Shown: positions 32,039-40,700, numbered from the stretch's first letter. The stretch: 51,302 nucleotides of DNA from an uncultured Clostridia bacterium (GCA_945928315.1 CAMENN010000004.1:1-51302), one strand, 5' to 3'. Notes: generated by a model from the letters alone, not told the origin. Program-made: numbers and translations.

Positions 32039-32847
32039 CTGAACAAGGGGGCTTCATGATGCTGAACGTGCTTTTCTACATTCCGATTGCGCTGTATTTC
32101 GTGGCGATGCTTCTGGAATTCATGGGCGCGGCGTTCAAAAGGGCTTCGCTCCGGCGGGCGGCGTGGTTCATCCTGCTGGGCGCGATCGGCGTTCACACCG
32201 CCTACACCGTCCTGCGCGGCATCCGGGCGGGCCGCATTCCGATGGCCAACCAGTTTGAGTTTGCGAATGCGTTCGCGCTGGGCGTGGCGGTGATCGGCGC
32301 GCTGTTCAAGCTGCGCAACCGGAGCATGGACTGGATGGTCACGCTCTGCACGCCGTGCGCGTTTGTGCTGATCTCCTACGCGGCGTTTCAGCCGCAGGAG
32401 ATCACGGAGCTGATGCCCGCGCTGCGCAGCGTGTGGTTTACCGCGCACATCGGCACGGCCGTGCTCTCCTACGCGGCCTTCGCGGTTGCGGCCTGCTGCG
32501 GGCTTCGTTACCTGCTTCTGGAGAAGAAGGAGACGGATGCCCACCTGCGGCAGCTGGACAATCTCTCCTACAAGCTGGTGTGCTTTGGCTACCTGATGCT
32601 CACCGTGGTCATTCTGACCGGCTGCGTCTGGGCGGAGCAAGCCTGGTCCTCCTTCTGGACATGGGACCCCAAGGAGGTGTGGGCGCTGATCACGTGGATT
32701 CTCTACTCCATCTATCTGCATCAGCGCATCCGCATGAACTGGCGCGGGCGGAGAATGGCGTTCTTCTCCATTCTGGCGTTTGTGTTCGTGATCTTCACCT
32801 TCGTGGGGGTCAACACCCTGATGAGCGGGCTGCACAGCTATGCCTGA
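32035..32847 (+). CDS. ccsA: CcsA/ResC heme-handling cytochrome c synthase subunit
   Basis: 270 residues, about eight membrane helices. The tryptophan-rich heme-handling WWD motif is VWAEQAWSSFWTWDPKEVW at 199-217. Candidate heme-ligand His residues flank it (His54, His138 in TAHIGTAVLSYAAF, and one near the end in SGLHSYA). It overlaps resB by four bases (ATGA), as expected for a ResB-ResC pair. A thiol reductant (CcdA/ResA) is not in the window. Confidence 0.95.
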   Translation: MTEQGGFMMLNVLFYIPIALYFVAMLLEFMGAAFKRASLRRAAWFILLGAIGVHTAYTVLRGIRAGRIPMANQFEFANAFALGVAVIGALFKLRNRSMDWMVTLCTPCAFVLISYAAFQPQEITELMPALRSVWFTAHIGTAVLSYAAFAVAACCGLRYLLLEKKETDAHLRQLDNLSYKLVCFGYLMLTVVILTGCVWAEQAWSSFWTWDPKEVWALITWILYSIYLHQRIRMNWRGRRMAFFSILAFVFVIFTFVGVNTLMSGLHSYA

Positions 32848-33463
32848 GAAGATCATCTATCTGATCCGCCATGCGGAGCCGGAATACCCGGCGGGAGAAA
32901 GAATCTGTCTGGGCTGTCACGTCGACGTCCCGCTGAGCAGGCAGGGAAGACGGCAGGCCGAACAGCTGCGGGACGCGTTTTCGGATATTGCGCTGGAGGC
33001 CGCCTTTACCAGCCCCCTGCTGCGGGCGAGGGAAACGGCGCAGGTCCTCGGCCGCGGCGTGCTCCCGGTTGAGGTGGTGCCAGCTCTCCGGGAGCTCGAT
33101 GGCGGCGTTTGGGACGGGCTCCCCTTCAGCGAAATCTACGCGCGTTGGCCGGAGCATTTTCACGGAAGCTGCCGGAGCGAGCCCCCGCCCGGCGGGGAGA
33201 GCGATCAGGCGGGCTGGGCGCGCGGACTGGACGCCCTCTGCGGGATTGCCGGCCGGATTGACCGGTGCGCGGCGGTTGTCGCGCATTCCGGGCTGAACCG
33301 GCTGCTGCTGTGCGGGCTGATGGGCCAGCCGCTGCAGCTCAAAAAGCGGGTCCCGCAGAGCTATGCCTGCGTGAGCATTCTGGATTGGCAGGACGGGCAT
33401 TTCACGGTTCGGGAGGCAGGCATTCCGCTGGAGGTCTGGGCGCAGAGAGCCGCCCGGACATGA
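32840..33463 (+). CDS. Histidine phosphatase superfamily protein
   Basis: 207 residues. The catalytic RHAEPEY at 10-16, ETAQVL, a second-acid segment LRELDGGVWDGLPFSE and the second His in VAHSGLNRLLL identify the branch-1 histidine phosphatases (phosphoglycerate mutase-like, CobC-like). The substrate is unknown. It overlaps ccsA by 8 bases as the last gene of the operon. It may dephosphorylate a cofactor precursor, but this is only a guess from context. Confidence 0.88.
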   Translation: MPEKIIYLIRHAEPEYPAGERICLGCHVDVPLSRQGRRQAEQLRDAFSDIALEAAFTSPLLRARETAQVLGRGVLPVEVVPALRELDGGVWDGLPFSEIYARWPEHFHGSCRSEPPPGGESDQAGWARGLDALCGIAGRIDRCAAVVAHSGLNRLLLCGLMGQPLQLKKRVPQSYACVSILDWQDGHFTVREAGIPLEVWAQRAART

Positions 33464-33471
33464 AGCACGAC

Positions 33472-33516
33472 AAAAGGAGCTCCGTACTCAGCACGGCTGA
33501 GCGCGGAGCTCCTTTT
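33472..33516 (+). terminator. Terminator of the SecA-ResBC operon
   Basis: AAAAGGAGCTCCG pairs with CGGAGCTCCTTTT, with a second inner stem CTCAGC/GCTGAG. Confidence 0.85.
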
Positions 33517-33549
33517 CTGTAATCGGATTGACCTCTGAGCAGCTTCCCC

Positions 33550-33574
33550 GTCAGGGTTCGCTTCGCTCCCTGAC
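33550..33574. terminator. Second hairpin with T tract
   Basis: GTCAGGG pairs with CCCTGAC, followed by TGCTTTTTCTTT. It backs up the terminator at 33472, or ends the remnant gene on the other strand. Confidence 0.5.
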
Positions 33575-33628
33575 TGCTTTTTCTTTGATCGCTTCGCGCC
33601 TATCGCTCGTTTCGATCAGAGAATCGAA

Positions 33629-34021
33629 TTATTCCACCGTAAAGACGACGCTGGAGGCCAGCGGGGAGACCCTGCCGTCGGCCGTCCGCGCGCGGACGGC
33701 GAGCTTGAAGGTGCCCGGCTGTTCGGCGGTGAAGCCGAAGTACCAGTAGACCCACATCTTGCTGGTCACATCGTCCGTCGCGCAGCTCGTCCAGGTCTCG
33801 CCGTTGTCCATGGAGAACTCCACAGCGGCAATGGCCTGACCAATATCGTCGGCATAGCCCTCAAAGGTGATCTGATCGCCGACGGAGAAGACATGTCCCT
33901 CCGCCATGCGGTTCATCAGGCTGACCTTCGTGCGGTATTCCTCCTGCCCGGCCTCGATCTCGGGCACCTCCGCCTCGGCGCTCAGCTCGATTTCCGCCAC
34001 CTGACGGGTGATTTTGTCCAT
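33629..34021 (-). pseudogene. Remnant of a third SUOX-type oxidoreductase (C-terminal domain only)
   Basis: 130 residues. It matches the last 130 residues of the oxidoreductase at 24663: AEIELSAEAEVPEIEAGQEE, DIGQAIAAVEFSMDNGETW and KMWVYWYFGFTAEQPGTFKL. The signal peptide and molybdopterin domain are missing. Its first codons overlap the start of the MerR gene on the opposite strand by 14 bases, which marks a deletion or inversion joint at about 34008-34025. There is no convincing ribosome site, so expression is unlikely. Confidence 0.8.
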
Positions 34022-34991
34022 CGGCCAGATGGCCAGGCTGCATGGCGTATCGGAAAAAACGCTGCGCCTGTATCACCGGCTCGGCATTCTGGTGCCATGC
34101 CGGATTCAGGAGGACACCGGTTATCGCTACTACGACATGAACCAGTCCCCGCAGCTCGATCTGATTCAGGAGCTCAAGAGCATCGGGCTGTCCCTGGGCC
34201 AGATCCGCAGTGTTCTTCACAATCCGGACATCGGCGCCTTCCGGAATGTCGTCAGCGACCAGAAACGCAGGCTGTTGCAGCAGCAGAGGGAGCTTTCGCT
34301 CTGCATCTACAATGCCGAAAGCCTGCTGCGCAACATCGACGTGTTCATGAACAAGCCCCTGCTGGGCCGCTTTGCACTGGAGCATATCCCCGCGCGGCGC
34401 GCGCTCATCTTTCCGTATCCCGCCCCGCAGCCGGAGGGCTGCACGGCAGAGGAGGTGCTCTCGTTCTGGGAGGGCTGTCTGCGCCACTTCCACTGCGAGA
34501 TGCAGCGCCGGGGCATTCCCCTCACGCTCTTTCACAACGTCGGCTGCAGCGTGCCCAAAGCGAATGTGCTGGCGCGCAACATGCGCAACGAATGCGGCTT
34601 CGTCTTTGTGGACGACTGCTTTCACGAGGCGCCGACCGTCACGTTCCCGGAGGCCGACTACATGACCTACATCTGCGACGGCATGATCGGCGCGGACGGC
34701 ATCTATCTGGAGGAGAAGTACTACTACCTGCTGATTGATGAAATCGGGCGTCAGGGCTACGAGATCATCGGCGACTACTATGGAGAGGTGATCGCGGAAA
34801 CCGCCGCCTTCCAATACGAGGGGCGGGACATGATGGTCAGGCTCCAGATTCCCGTGCGGAAGAATCCCGGGCAGGCGCAGGACCGGTCGCCGGCAGCGCC
34901 CTCCCGGCACTCTCCCGTGGTCCCGGATGACATGAATACGCGCCGGGGCCATACAGATCTGCCGGATTGCGTCGAGCCAAACGCGCGGTGA
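34008..34991 (+). CDS. MerR-family regulator with effector-binding domain
   Basis: 327 residues. The N-terminal MerR winged helix is ILSIGQMARLHGVSEKTLRL, followed by a dimerisation coil (KSIGLSLGQI to about 110). Residues about 130-285 look like a GyrI-type effector-binding domain (RRALIFPYPAPQ and TYICDGMIGADGIYLEEKYY). The 40-residue Pro/Arg-rich tail may be an extension through a lost stop. The start is GTG 34008 at the joint with the oxidoreductase remnant, with no good ribosome site, so the native 5' end was probably lost and expression is in doubt. Confidence 0.75.
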   Translation: MILSIGQMARLHGVSEKTLRLYHRLGILVPCRIQEDTGYRYYDMNQSPQLDLIQELKSIGLSLGQIRSVLHNPDIGAFRNVVSDQKRRLLQQQRELSLCIYNAESLLRNIDVFMNKPLLGRFALEHIPARRALIFPYPAPQPEGCTAEEVLSFWEGCLRHFHCEMQRRGIPLTLFHNVGCSVPKANVLARNMRNECGFVFVDDCFHEAPTVTFPEADYMTYICDGMIGADGIYLEEKYYYLLIDEIGRQGYEIIGDYYGEVIAETAAFQYEGRDMMVRLQIPVRKNPGQAQDRSPAAPSRHSPVVPDDMNTRRGHTDLPDCVEPNAR

Positions 34992-34997
34992 TGCGGC

Positions 34998-35849
34998 TCA
35001 TGTTCGGCGAATGACGTCCTCCATCGCCTCCACGAACGCATAGGGCACCTCCAGATTGCCGTAGCCGTGCAGCATCTGCAAATTCTTTTTGAATGTGCCG
35101 TGAAAATCGCTGCCGCCGGAGCACAGGCATCCAAACTCCTGCGCCAGCTGATCCGTGCGCGCGTTCCAATCCTCGTCAAACTCACAGTAGCGTGTTTCCA
35201 GCCCGTCCGCGCCCAGGCCGAGCAAGCGGCGGCAGACCGACACGCTGTGCTCGCGATCCGCGCGGTCGATCTGGTTGGCGTGCGCCACAAAGGCCAGCCC
35301 TCCCGCCAGATGGATCAGGCGGATGCATTCCTGTGGCGGCGGCGTCTCGCGCTCCACATAGGCCACACCGCCCTTGCGCAGGTATGTGTTCATCGCCTCA
35401 GTGACGTTCTTCGCGTAGCCACGCTCCACCAGAACCTGCCCGATGTGTGCCTTGGTCAGCACGCTGCCCTCGAACCGCCGGAAGTCTTCCCTTGAGATGC
35501 GAAAGCCCTGCCCGATCAACCGCTCGATCATCCGTTCATTGCGCTGGTCGCGCGTGCGCCCGAGCTGACGCACCCGCTCGGTAAACCCCGCGTCCCGGCA
35601 ATTGATATACAGGCCGACAATGTGGATTTCACACCCGTCCATGCGGGTCGTGATCTCAATTCCGGGAATGACCTTCTGACCAATCCGCTCCCCCTCCGCC
35701 TGCGCGCGCACCAGACCGGCGATCGTGTCGTGGTCGGTGATGGCAATCGCAGCAGCGCCAAGCTCCTTCGCCAGCCGGACAGATTCCTCCGGCTCGAGGG
35801 AGCCGTCCGAAGCCGTCGTATGCGTGTGCAAATCACAGAGCCTCTTCAT
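34998..35849 (-). CDS. PHP-domain phosphoesterase (TrpH/YciV-like)
   Basis: 283 residues. The metal-site motifs are CDLHTHTTASDGSLEPEESV, AITDHDTIAGL, GIEITT, VAHANQID and the final SGGSDFHG. Related proteins are the RNase AM / 3',5'-nucleotide bisphosphatases, acting on short RNA or pAp. ATG 35849 is spaced well from AGGAAGG. It is convergent with the MerR gene (6 bases between stops) and lies upstream-adjacent to no obvious partner. Confidence 0.9.
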   Translation of the reverse strand: MKRLCDLHTHTTASDGSLEPEESVRLAKELGAAAIAITDHDTIAGLVRAQAEGERIGQKVIPGIEITTRMDGCEIHIVGLYINCRDAGFTERVRQLGRTRDQRNERMIERLIGQGFRISREDFRRFEGSVLTKAHIGQVLVERGYAKNVTEAMNTYLRKGGVAYVERETPPPQECIRLIHLAGGLAFVAHANQIDRADREHSVSVCRRLLGLGADGLETRYCEFDEDWNARTDQLAQEFGCLCSGGSDFHGTFKKNLQMLHGYGNLEVPYAFVEAMEDVIRRT

Positions 35850-35864
35850 CCGCAACCCTTCCTC

Positions 35865-37373
35865 TCAGCGCGCGCCGGCTCCGGCGCGCGATGCCTTGAT
35901 TTTCGCGACAATGCCCTTGATCTCCGGCAGAAACGCAAAGACAACCGACAGCACCAGAATCAGCAGGCACACCGGGCGGGTGAAAAAGATGCTCGCGCTG
36001 CCGCCGGAGAGCACCAGCGAGCGGCGCAGATTCGTCTCAAACAGATTGCCCAGCACCAGGCCGATCGTCAGTGGCGGAATCGGGAAGTTGAACCTGCGCA
36101 TCAGATAGCCCAGCAAACCGAAGGCGATGAGCACGCTGACCTCAAAGGTGGTGTTGCCGATGGCAAAGCCGCCCATGCAGCACACAGCGATGATGCACGG
36201 CACCATGACGATCATCGGCACGCGGCTGATATTGGCAAAGCCGCGGGAGAACACCAGACCCTGAAGCAGCAGGAAGATGTTGATGACCAGCAGGCCGCCC
36301 ATGATGGCATACACCCAGATGCTGCCGCTGCTGAACAGCTGTGAGCCCGGCGTAATGCCCTGCATGGTCAGCGCGCCGAGCATAATGGCTGTCAGGCTGT
36401 CGCCGGGGATGCCCAGCGTGAGCATCGGAATCATCGTCGCGCCGGTGACGGCGTTGTTGCCGCACTCCGCAGCCACGACACCCTCAATTTCGCCCTTGCC
36501 GAAGTTTTCCGCGTTCGGTGAGGCGCGGCGCGCCTCGTTATAGCAGAACATGGCCGACGTCGCACCGCCCGTGCCCGGAATCGCGCCGATGACCGTACCG
36601 ATCAGCGAGGAGCGCAGCAGCGTCTTCCAGTACTTGAGCATGTCGCGCAGGCGCAGCGTCGATTTGACGTATTTGACCTGCTGCGCCCGCTCGTCCCGAT
36701 GGGCGCTGTATACATTCTTCGCCATGAACAGCACCTGCGTCAGCGCATATGCACCCAGCATGCAGGTGGATACCTTGAGACCGCCCATCAGCTTGTAATT
36801 GCCGAACATCAGACGCTGGGAGCCGTAAATGTGATCGAGGCCCACGGTGGACATCAGCAGGCCCAGCGCGGCGGATATGAGTCCCTTGAGCTTGTTCTTG
36901 CCCGCCGTGCTTATGGCTGCGAGCATGCCGAACACGCACAGCGCGAAATACTCTGGCGAACCGATGAGCAGCACGACCTTCGCCACCTGCGGCGCGAGAA
37001 ACAGCAGCACAATCGCGCTGAACATGCCGCCGATGGTCGAGGCGAGCAGCGCGGCGCGCAGTGCATCGCCCGCCCGGCCCTGTTGCGCCAGGGGATATCC
37101 GTCAAAGACGGTCGCAGCGGCATTCGATGTGCCCGGCGTGTTGATCAGAATCGCAGTGATCGAGCCGCCGTACATGCCGCCCACATATGTGCCCAGCAGC
37201 AGGTACATGCCCGCCATGGAATCCATGCCGTAGGTCAACGTGAGCACCACCGTAACCGCAAAGGTCAGGCTCAGGCCCGGCATCGCGCCGATGACAATGC
37301 CCAGCGTGATGCCCAGATTCATGATCAGTACGTTATGCAGGGTCAACGCCTGTGAAATGATTTGTCCAAGCAT
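35865..37373 (-). CDS. tctA: Tripartite tricarboxylate transporter large permease TctA
   Basis: 502 residues, about 11-12 membrane helices. Family signatures are ALTLHNVLIMNLGITLGIVI, GAMPGLSLTFAV, GTYVGGMYGGSITAILINTP and TLGIPGDSLTAIMLGALTMQ. It transports an organic anion (citrate-like or other carboxylate) with a bound substrate delivered by TctC. It is the last gene of tctC-tctB-tctA, 12 bases after tctB. Confidence 0.95.
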   Translation of the reverse strand: MLGQIISQALTLHNVLIMNLGITLGIVIGAMPGLSLTFAVTVVLTLTYGMDSMAGMYLLLGTYVGGMYGGSITAILINTPGTSNAAATVFDGYPLAQQGRAGDALRAALLASTIGGMFSAIVLLFLAPQVAKVVLLIGSPEYFALCVFGMLAAISTAGKNKLKGLISAALGLLMSTVGLDHIYGSQRLMFGNYKLMGGLKVSTCMLGAYALTQVLFMAKNVYSAHRDERAQQVKYVKSTLRLRDMLKYWKTLLRSSLIGTVIGAIPGTGGATSAMFCYNEARRASPNAENFGKGEIEGVVAAECGNNAVTGATMIPMLTLGIPGDSLTAIMLGALTMQGITPGSQLFSSGSIWVYAIMGGLLVINIFLLLQGLVFSRGFANISRVPMIVMVPCIIAVCCMGGFAIGNTTFEVSVLIAFGLLGYLMRRFNFPIPPLTIGLVLGNLFETNLRRSLVLSGGSASIFFTRPVCLLILVLSVVFAFLPEIKGIVAKIKASRAGAGAR

Positions 37374-37385
37374 GTCTCCGCCTCC

Positions 37386-37901
37386 TTATGGCAGCTGCAC
37401 GTGCAGCACATAGCGGAAAACCACCCAGATGCCGCCTGCAAACAGATAGACATAGAGATAATACCGCCACTTGCGGCAGCGCAGCAGGAGCAGCACCACC
37501 GGAATCATCAGCACCGTGGGGATGACGAAGCCGATCCGGGTAATCCCCACGCCATAAAGCACGACCAGGGCGTAGACAATCCACGGGATGAATCCCGTGA
37601 TTCGATCGTGCAGCGTCTTTTTCGGCTCCGCCTCCTTCAGGCAGCCGCAGGCAAGGGCCTCCCTGCGCGCACGCACAAACTCCACACCGGTTTTGACGTC
37701 GCCAATCAGCACACAGATCGCCATGATGGTGCCCAGAAAATACGGAAAGGTGCGCGGCGTAAAGGAATCATCCTTGAGCGCCGCAGCGGGAACCCTGATG
37801 AGCACCGGAATCACATAGAGCATCAGCAGCGCGACCAGCGCCGTGCAGACGAGCATCACCAGCAGCTCCTCGCGGGCCTTTCGGTATTGCGCCTTGGTCA
37901 T
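37386..37901 (-). CDS. tctB: Tripartite tricarboxylate transporter small subunit TctB
   Basis: 171 residues, four membrane helices. The N-terminal LVMLVCTALVALLMLYVIPV is followed by the typical SFTPRTFPYFLGTIMAICVL, a cytosolic loop and two C-terminal helices (WIVYALVVLYGVGITRIGFV). Sequence is weakly conserved in this family; the call rests on topology and on its place between tctC and tctA. Confidence 0.88.
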   Translation of the reverse strand: MTKAQYRKAREELLVMLVCTALVALLMLYVIPVLIRVPAAALKDDSFTPRTFPYFLGTIMAICVLIGDVKTGVEFVRARREALACGCLKEAEPKKTLHDRITGFIPWIVYALVVLYGVGITRIGFVIPTVLMIPVVLLLLRCRKWRYYLYVYLFAGGIWVVFRYVLHVQLP

Positions 37902-37928
37902 TCACTCATCCCTCCTGTTGAAAAGAAA

Positions 37929-37948
37929 GGGGAGCCCAAGGGCTCCCC
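37929..37948 (-). terminator. Strong intercistronic hairpin between tctC and tctB
   Basis: GGGGAGCCC-AA-GGGCTCCCC, 15 bases after the tctC stop. It probably protects the tctC message or partly stops transcription, giving more binding protein than permease. Confidence 0.65.
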
Positions 37949-37963
37949 GCATGCCTTTCCGCC

Positions 37964-38944
37964 TTACTTGAGGCCGGCCTGCGTCAGCACGGCATCCCAC
38001 GTAGCCGTCGCGTCGGCAACCCACTGCGTAATTTCCTCCTCGGTGGGGATCTCGGTCATCGCGCCCGCACCCGAGCTGACCAGGAACGCCTGATACTCAT
38101 CGGAGAGAATGGTCTTGTTGATCTGCTGCTTAATCCACTCCGCGACGTCATCCGGCACGTCCTTGCGGATCGCCGCGATCTTCACGCCCGCCAGCGGCTC
38201 CAGGCCGGTGACACCGTACTCGGCAATGGCCTTGACCTCGGGCAGCAGCGGCGTGCGCTGGGCGTACAGGGTCATCAGCGCGGCAAGCTCGCCACTGTTC
38301 ACATACGGAACGATGATGTTGTCGTCCATCAAGCCGAACTGTACTTCGCCGCTGAGCACGGCCTGCATGACGCCGTTGGAGCCGCTGTAGACGACGAACG
38401 TCGCATTGTCATACACGCCCAGCTGCATCAGCGCATGGCAGAACTCGATGTGGGAATGGCCGCCGATGGAGCTGACGCCCACCTGATAGGGTTCGCCGCT
38501 GTTGATCAGCTCCCAGATCTGGTCAGCCGTCTTAAGCTCGGAATCCGGGCGGGCCACCACCACGCCCACGCTGTCGTTCGCCAGCTTGGTCAGGTAGCGG
38601 AAGTCCTCGGCGCTGTAGATCACCTCGGAGGTCAGCGGCATGGTGATCAGGCCGGTGGTGCTCAGGGTGATCAGGCAGCGGCCGTCCGCCGGACGGTTGA
38701 CGCACTCGGACATACCGATGGACTGTCCGCCGCCGGAGATGTTCTCCACGACCACATTGCCGCCCAGCTGCGCGTTGCCCAGCGCACGGGTGAAGGTATC
38801 CGTCGCACCGCCCGCGGAGGAGGGCACGATCCACGTGATCACGCCGCCGGGATAGCCGGACGGCTGGGACACTTCCTCGGCGATCGCCAGCGTGCAGGCG
38901 CACAGGAGGCACAAGCTCAATGCGATGGCAAGCAGTTTCTTCAT
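37964..38944 (-). CDS. tctC: Tripartite tricarboxylate transporter binding protein TctC
   Basis: 326 residues, Bug/TctC family. The signal MKKLLAIALSLCLLCACTLA carries a lipobox (LCAC). The mature part begins QPSGYPGGVITWIVPSSAGG, the conserved N-terminal loop of the family, with NAQLGGNVVVENISGGGQSI and VGVSSIGGHSHIEF. The ligand is probably a carboxylate. Promoter TTGTCA-N17-TATGCT lies upstream. Confidence 0.93.
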   Translation of the reverse strand: MKKLLAIALSLCLLCACTLAIAEEVSQPSGYPGGVITWIVPSSAGGATDTFTRALGNAQLGGNVVVENISGGGQSIGMSECVNRPADGRCLITLSTTGLITMPLTSEVIYSAEDFRYLTKLANDSVGVVVARPDSELKTADQIWELINSGEPYQVGVSSIGGHSHIEFCHALMQLGVYDNATFVVYSGSNGVMQAVLSGEVQFGLMDDNIIVPYVNSGELAALMTLYAQRTPLLPEVKAIAEYGVTGLEPLAGVKIAAIRKDVPDDVAEWIKQQINKTILSDEYQAFLVSSGAGAMTEIPTEEEITQWVADATATWDAVLTQAGLK

Positions 38945-39003
38945 GACGATGGCACCTCTTTCTCATTGTTAACCGGCAATCTCCCGCCGGTCTTGCTGCA
39001 TTC

Positions 39004-39032
39004 AGCATATCAGAACAGCCCGCAGATGACAA
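39004..39032 (-). promoter_or_regulatory. Promoter of tctCBA
   Basis: Minus strand TTGTCA (39032-39027), 17 bases, TATGCT (39009-39004). Confidence 0.7.
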
Positions 39033-39050
39033 TACGTGCGCGTTATATCG

Positions 39051-39066
39051 ATAAATAATCATTTAT
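39051..39066. promoter_or_regulatory. Dyad between tctC and deoR promoters (operator candidate)
   Basis: ATAAAT-AATC-ATTTAT, a perfect inverted repeat just upstream of both -35 boxes. A second dyad ATGATC-N6-GATCAT lies at 39129-39146, just after the deoR -10. Either may bind the DeoR-type proteins encoded downstream. Confidence 0.5.
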
Positions 39067-39079
39067 ACGCAAATTTTCG

Positions 39080-39108
39080 TTGATTTTATCCAGTATCCGT
39101 CCTATAAT
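39080..39108 (+). promoter_or_regulatory. Promoter of the tandem deoR genes
   Basis: TTGATT (39080-39085), 17 bases, TATAAT (39103-39108). Confidence 0.7.
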
Positions 39109-39181
39109 CAATGTGTTCAGACCATTTTATGATCGTTTTTGATCATCAATCATGCGCACTTTCAGCAGGGGAGGGTTCTGC

Positions 39182-39961
39182 ATGCTCCGTCAGGAACGGC
39201 TGGACAGCATGGTTGCGCTCATCCGCAGCAAGGGCTTCATGACCGTGCCGCAGATGTGCGAGACCTTTGGCGTCAGCCCCGCCACCATCCGCCGCGACCT
39301 GCAGCACCTCGTGCAGGCGCGGCTCGTGCTGCGCAATCGCAACGGCGCCGTGCCCTATCAGGAGCACCACACGGAGGCATCCGTTCACTTCCGCGCCGCA
39401 GTTCACGCGCGGGAGAAGGAGCGCATCGCCGCCGTCGCCAGCCGGCTGATTCAGAGCGACAGCCTGATCTTCATCGACTCCTCCAGCACCGCGCTGAGCC
39501 TGATCAACTTTCTGGAGGCACGCAGCAACCTGACGATTGTGACCAACAGCCTGCTGCTCCTCACTCTCATGCGCGATTCCCGCCACCGGCTCATCCTGAC
39601 CGGCGGCTCCTACTTCGCGCCGTCGCACGCGTTTTACGGCCCGCTTGCCGTGCGCGCACTGCAGGCCTACAACTTTGATCTGGCGATGATCTCCAGCGTC
39701 GCCATCACGCCGGACGGCTATGCTGCGGAGACACTCGAGCACAGTGTCGCCGTCCGGCAGGCCGCCATGGAGCGCAGCGAGGCGACGGTGCTCCTGTGCG
39801 ATTCCAGCAAGATCGGCCTGCGCCGTCCGTTCAACATCGCGCCCGTCAGCCGGATGAAATGGGTGGTCACCGACGCGCCTGAGCGACTTGCAGGCATCTG
39901 CACGAATGTTCTTCCCCTCGACACGCAGGAGGCGCCCGATGAGCAGAAGCGACCGCTTTGA
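39182..39961 (+). CDS. DeoR-family transcriptional regulator (first of two)
   Basis: 259 residues. The winged helix has the family signature VPQMCETFGVSPATIRRDLQ. The sugar-phosphate-isomerase-like sensor domain spans about 75-240 (IFIDSSSTALSLINFLEARS, LTIVTNSLLL, GYAAETLEHSVAVRQAAMER, LLCDSSKIG). ATG 39182 follows GGGGAGGG. It is divergent from tctCBA, so it probably controls that operon. Its end overlaps the second deoR gene by 23 bases. Confidence 0.92.
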   Translation: MLRQERLDSMVALIRSKGFMTVPQMCETFGVSPATIRRDLQHLVQARLVLRNRNGAVPYQEHHTEASVHFRAAVHAREKERIAAVASRLIQSDSLIFIDSSSTALSLINFLEARSNLTIVTNSLLLLTLMRDSRHRLILTGGSYFAPSHAFYGPLAVRALQAYNFDLAMISSVAITPDGYAAETLEHSVAVRQAAMERSEATVLLCDSSKIGLRRPFNIAPVSRMKWVVTDAPERLAGICTNVLPLDTQEAPDEQKRPL

Positions 39962-40700
39962 GCAGATTCTCGCGCTGCTCGGTCAGCAGCGCTACATGAG
40001 CGTGGAGGCGCTGTGCGAGAAGCTGTTCGTCAGCCCGTCCACACTGCGCCGTGATCTGGCACAAATGAGCCGCAGCGGCTATCTGGTCAGGACGCGCGGG
40101 GGTGCGGCCGCAATGACCTCCGCCGAGGAAAACGAGCGCATCGTGCACAATCAGCCGCTCGACTTCACCCCGGCGCAGCGGGCCATCGCCGCGCGGGCCG
40201 CCTCGTTCGTGCGCGACGGTGACGTCATCTTCATGGACGCCTCGCGCCTGTCGCTGTGCATGGCAGGCTTCATCCGAAACCGCCGTCCCCTCACCATCGT
40301 CACCAACAACCTGCAGCTCATCCTCGCGCTGCCGGAGGGGCGGCAGAACATCATCTGCTGCAGCGGCACGCTGAACGCCAGCAACCTCTCCGTCATCGAC
40401 CAAAGCACGCTGTCCATCGCCTCGTCGTTCAATTACGCTGCGGCCTTCTTCAGCTGCGCGGGGCTATCGGGCGGCATGAGCACCTCGCGCTCACTGAAAA
40501 CCTGCGCGCTGCTTACCGCCGCCGCGCGTCAGGCAGAGCGCAGCTATCTGCTGTGCACGCAGGATAAGGTCGGGCTTGCCGCTCCCGTGAACGTACTGCC
40601 GGTCAGCCATCTGACTGCCGTCATCACCGATTCGGACCCCCATCGCCTTGCCGCCGCCGGCGTTGACGTTGACGTGCAGGTGATCGCCGTGCAGGGGTAA
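39939..40700 (+). CDS. DeoR-family transcriptional regulator (second of two)
   Basis: 253 residues. The N-terminal helix-turn-helix is SVEALCEKLFVSPSTLRRDL, and the sensor domain has VIFMDASRLSLCMAGFIRNR, RPLTIVTNNLQLI and YLLCTQDKVGL. It starts inside the first regulator's gene with its own AGGAGG, which implies coupled translation and equal amounts. The two proteins are clear but divergent paralogues and may form a heteromeric sensor. Confidence 0.9.
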   Translation: MSRSDRFEQILALLGQQRYMSVEALCEKLFVSPSTLRRDLAQMSRSGYLVRTRGGAAAMTSAEENERIVHNQPLDFTPAQRAIAARAASFVRDGDVIFMDASRLSLCMAGFIRNRRPLTIVTNNLQLILALPEGRQNIICCSGTLNASNLSVIDQSTLSIASSFNYAAAFFSCAGLSGGMSTSRSLKTCALLTAAARQAERSYLLCTQDKVGLAAPVNVLPVSHLTAVITDSDPHRLAAAGVDVDVQVIAVQG

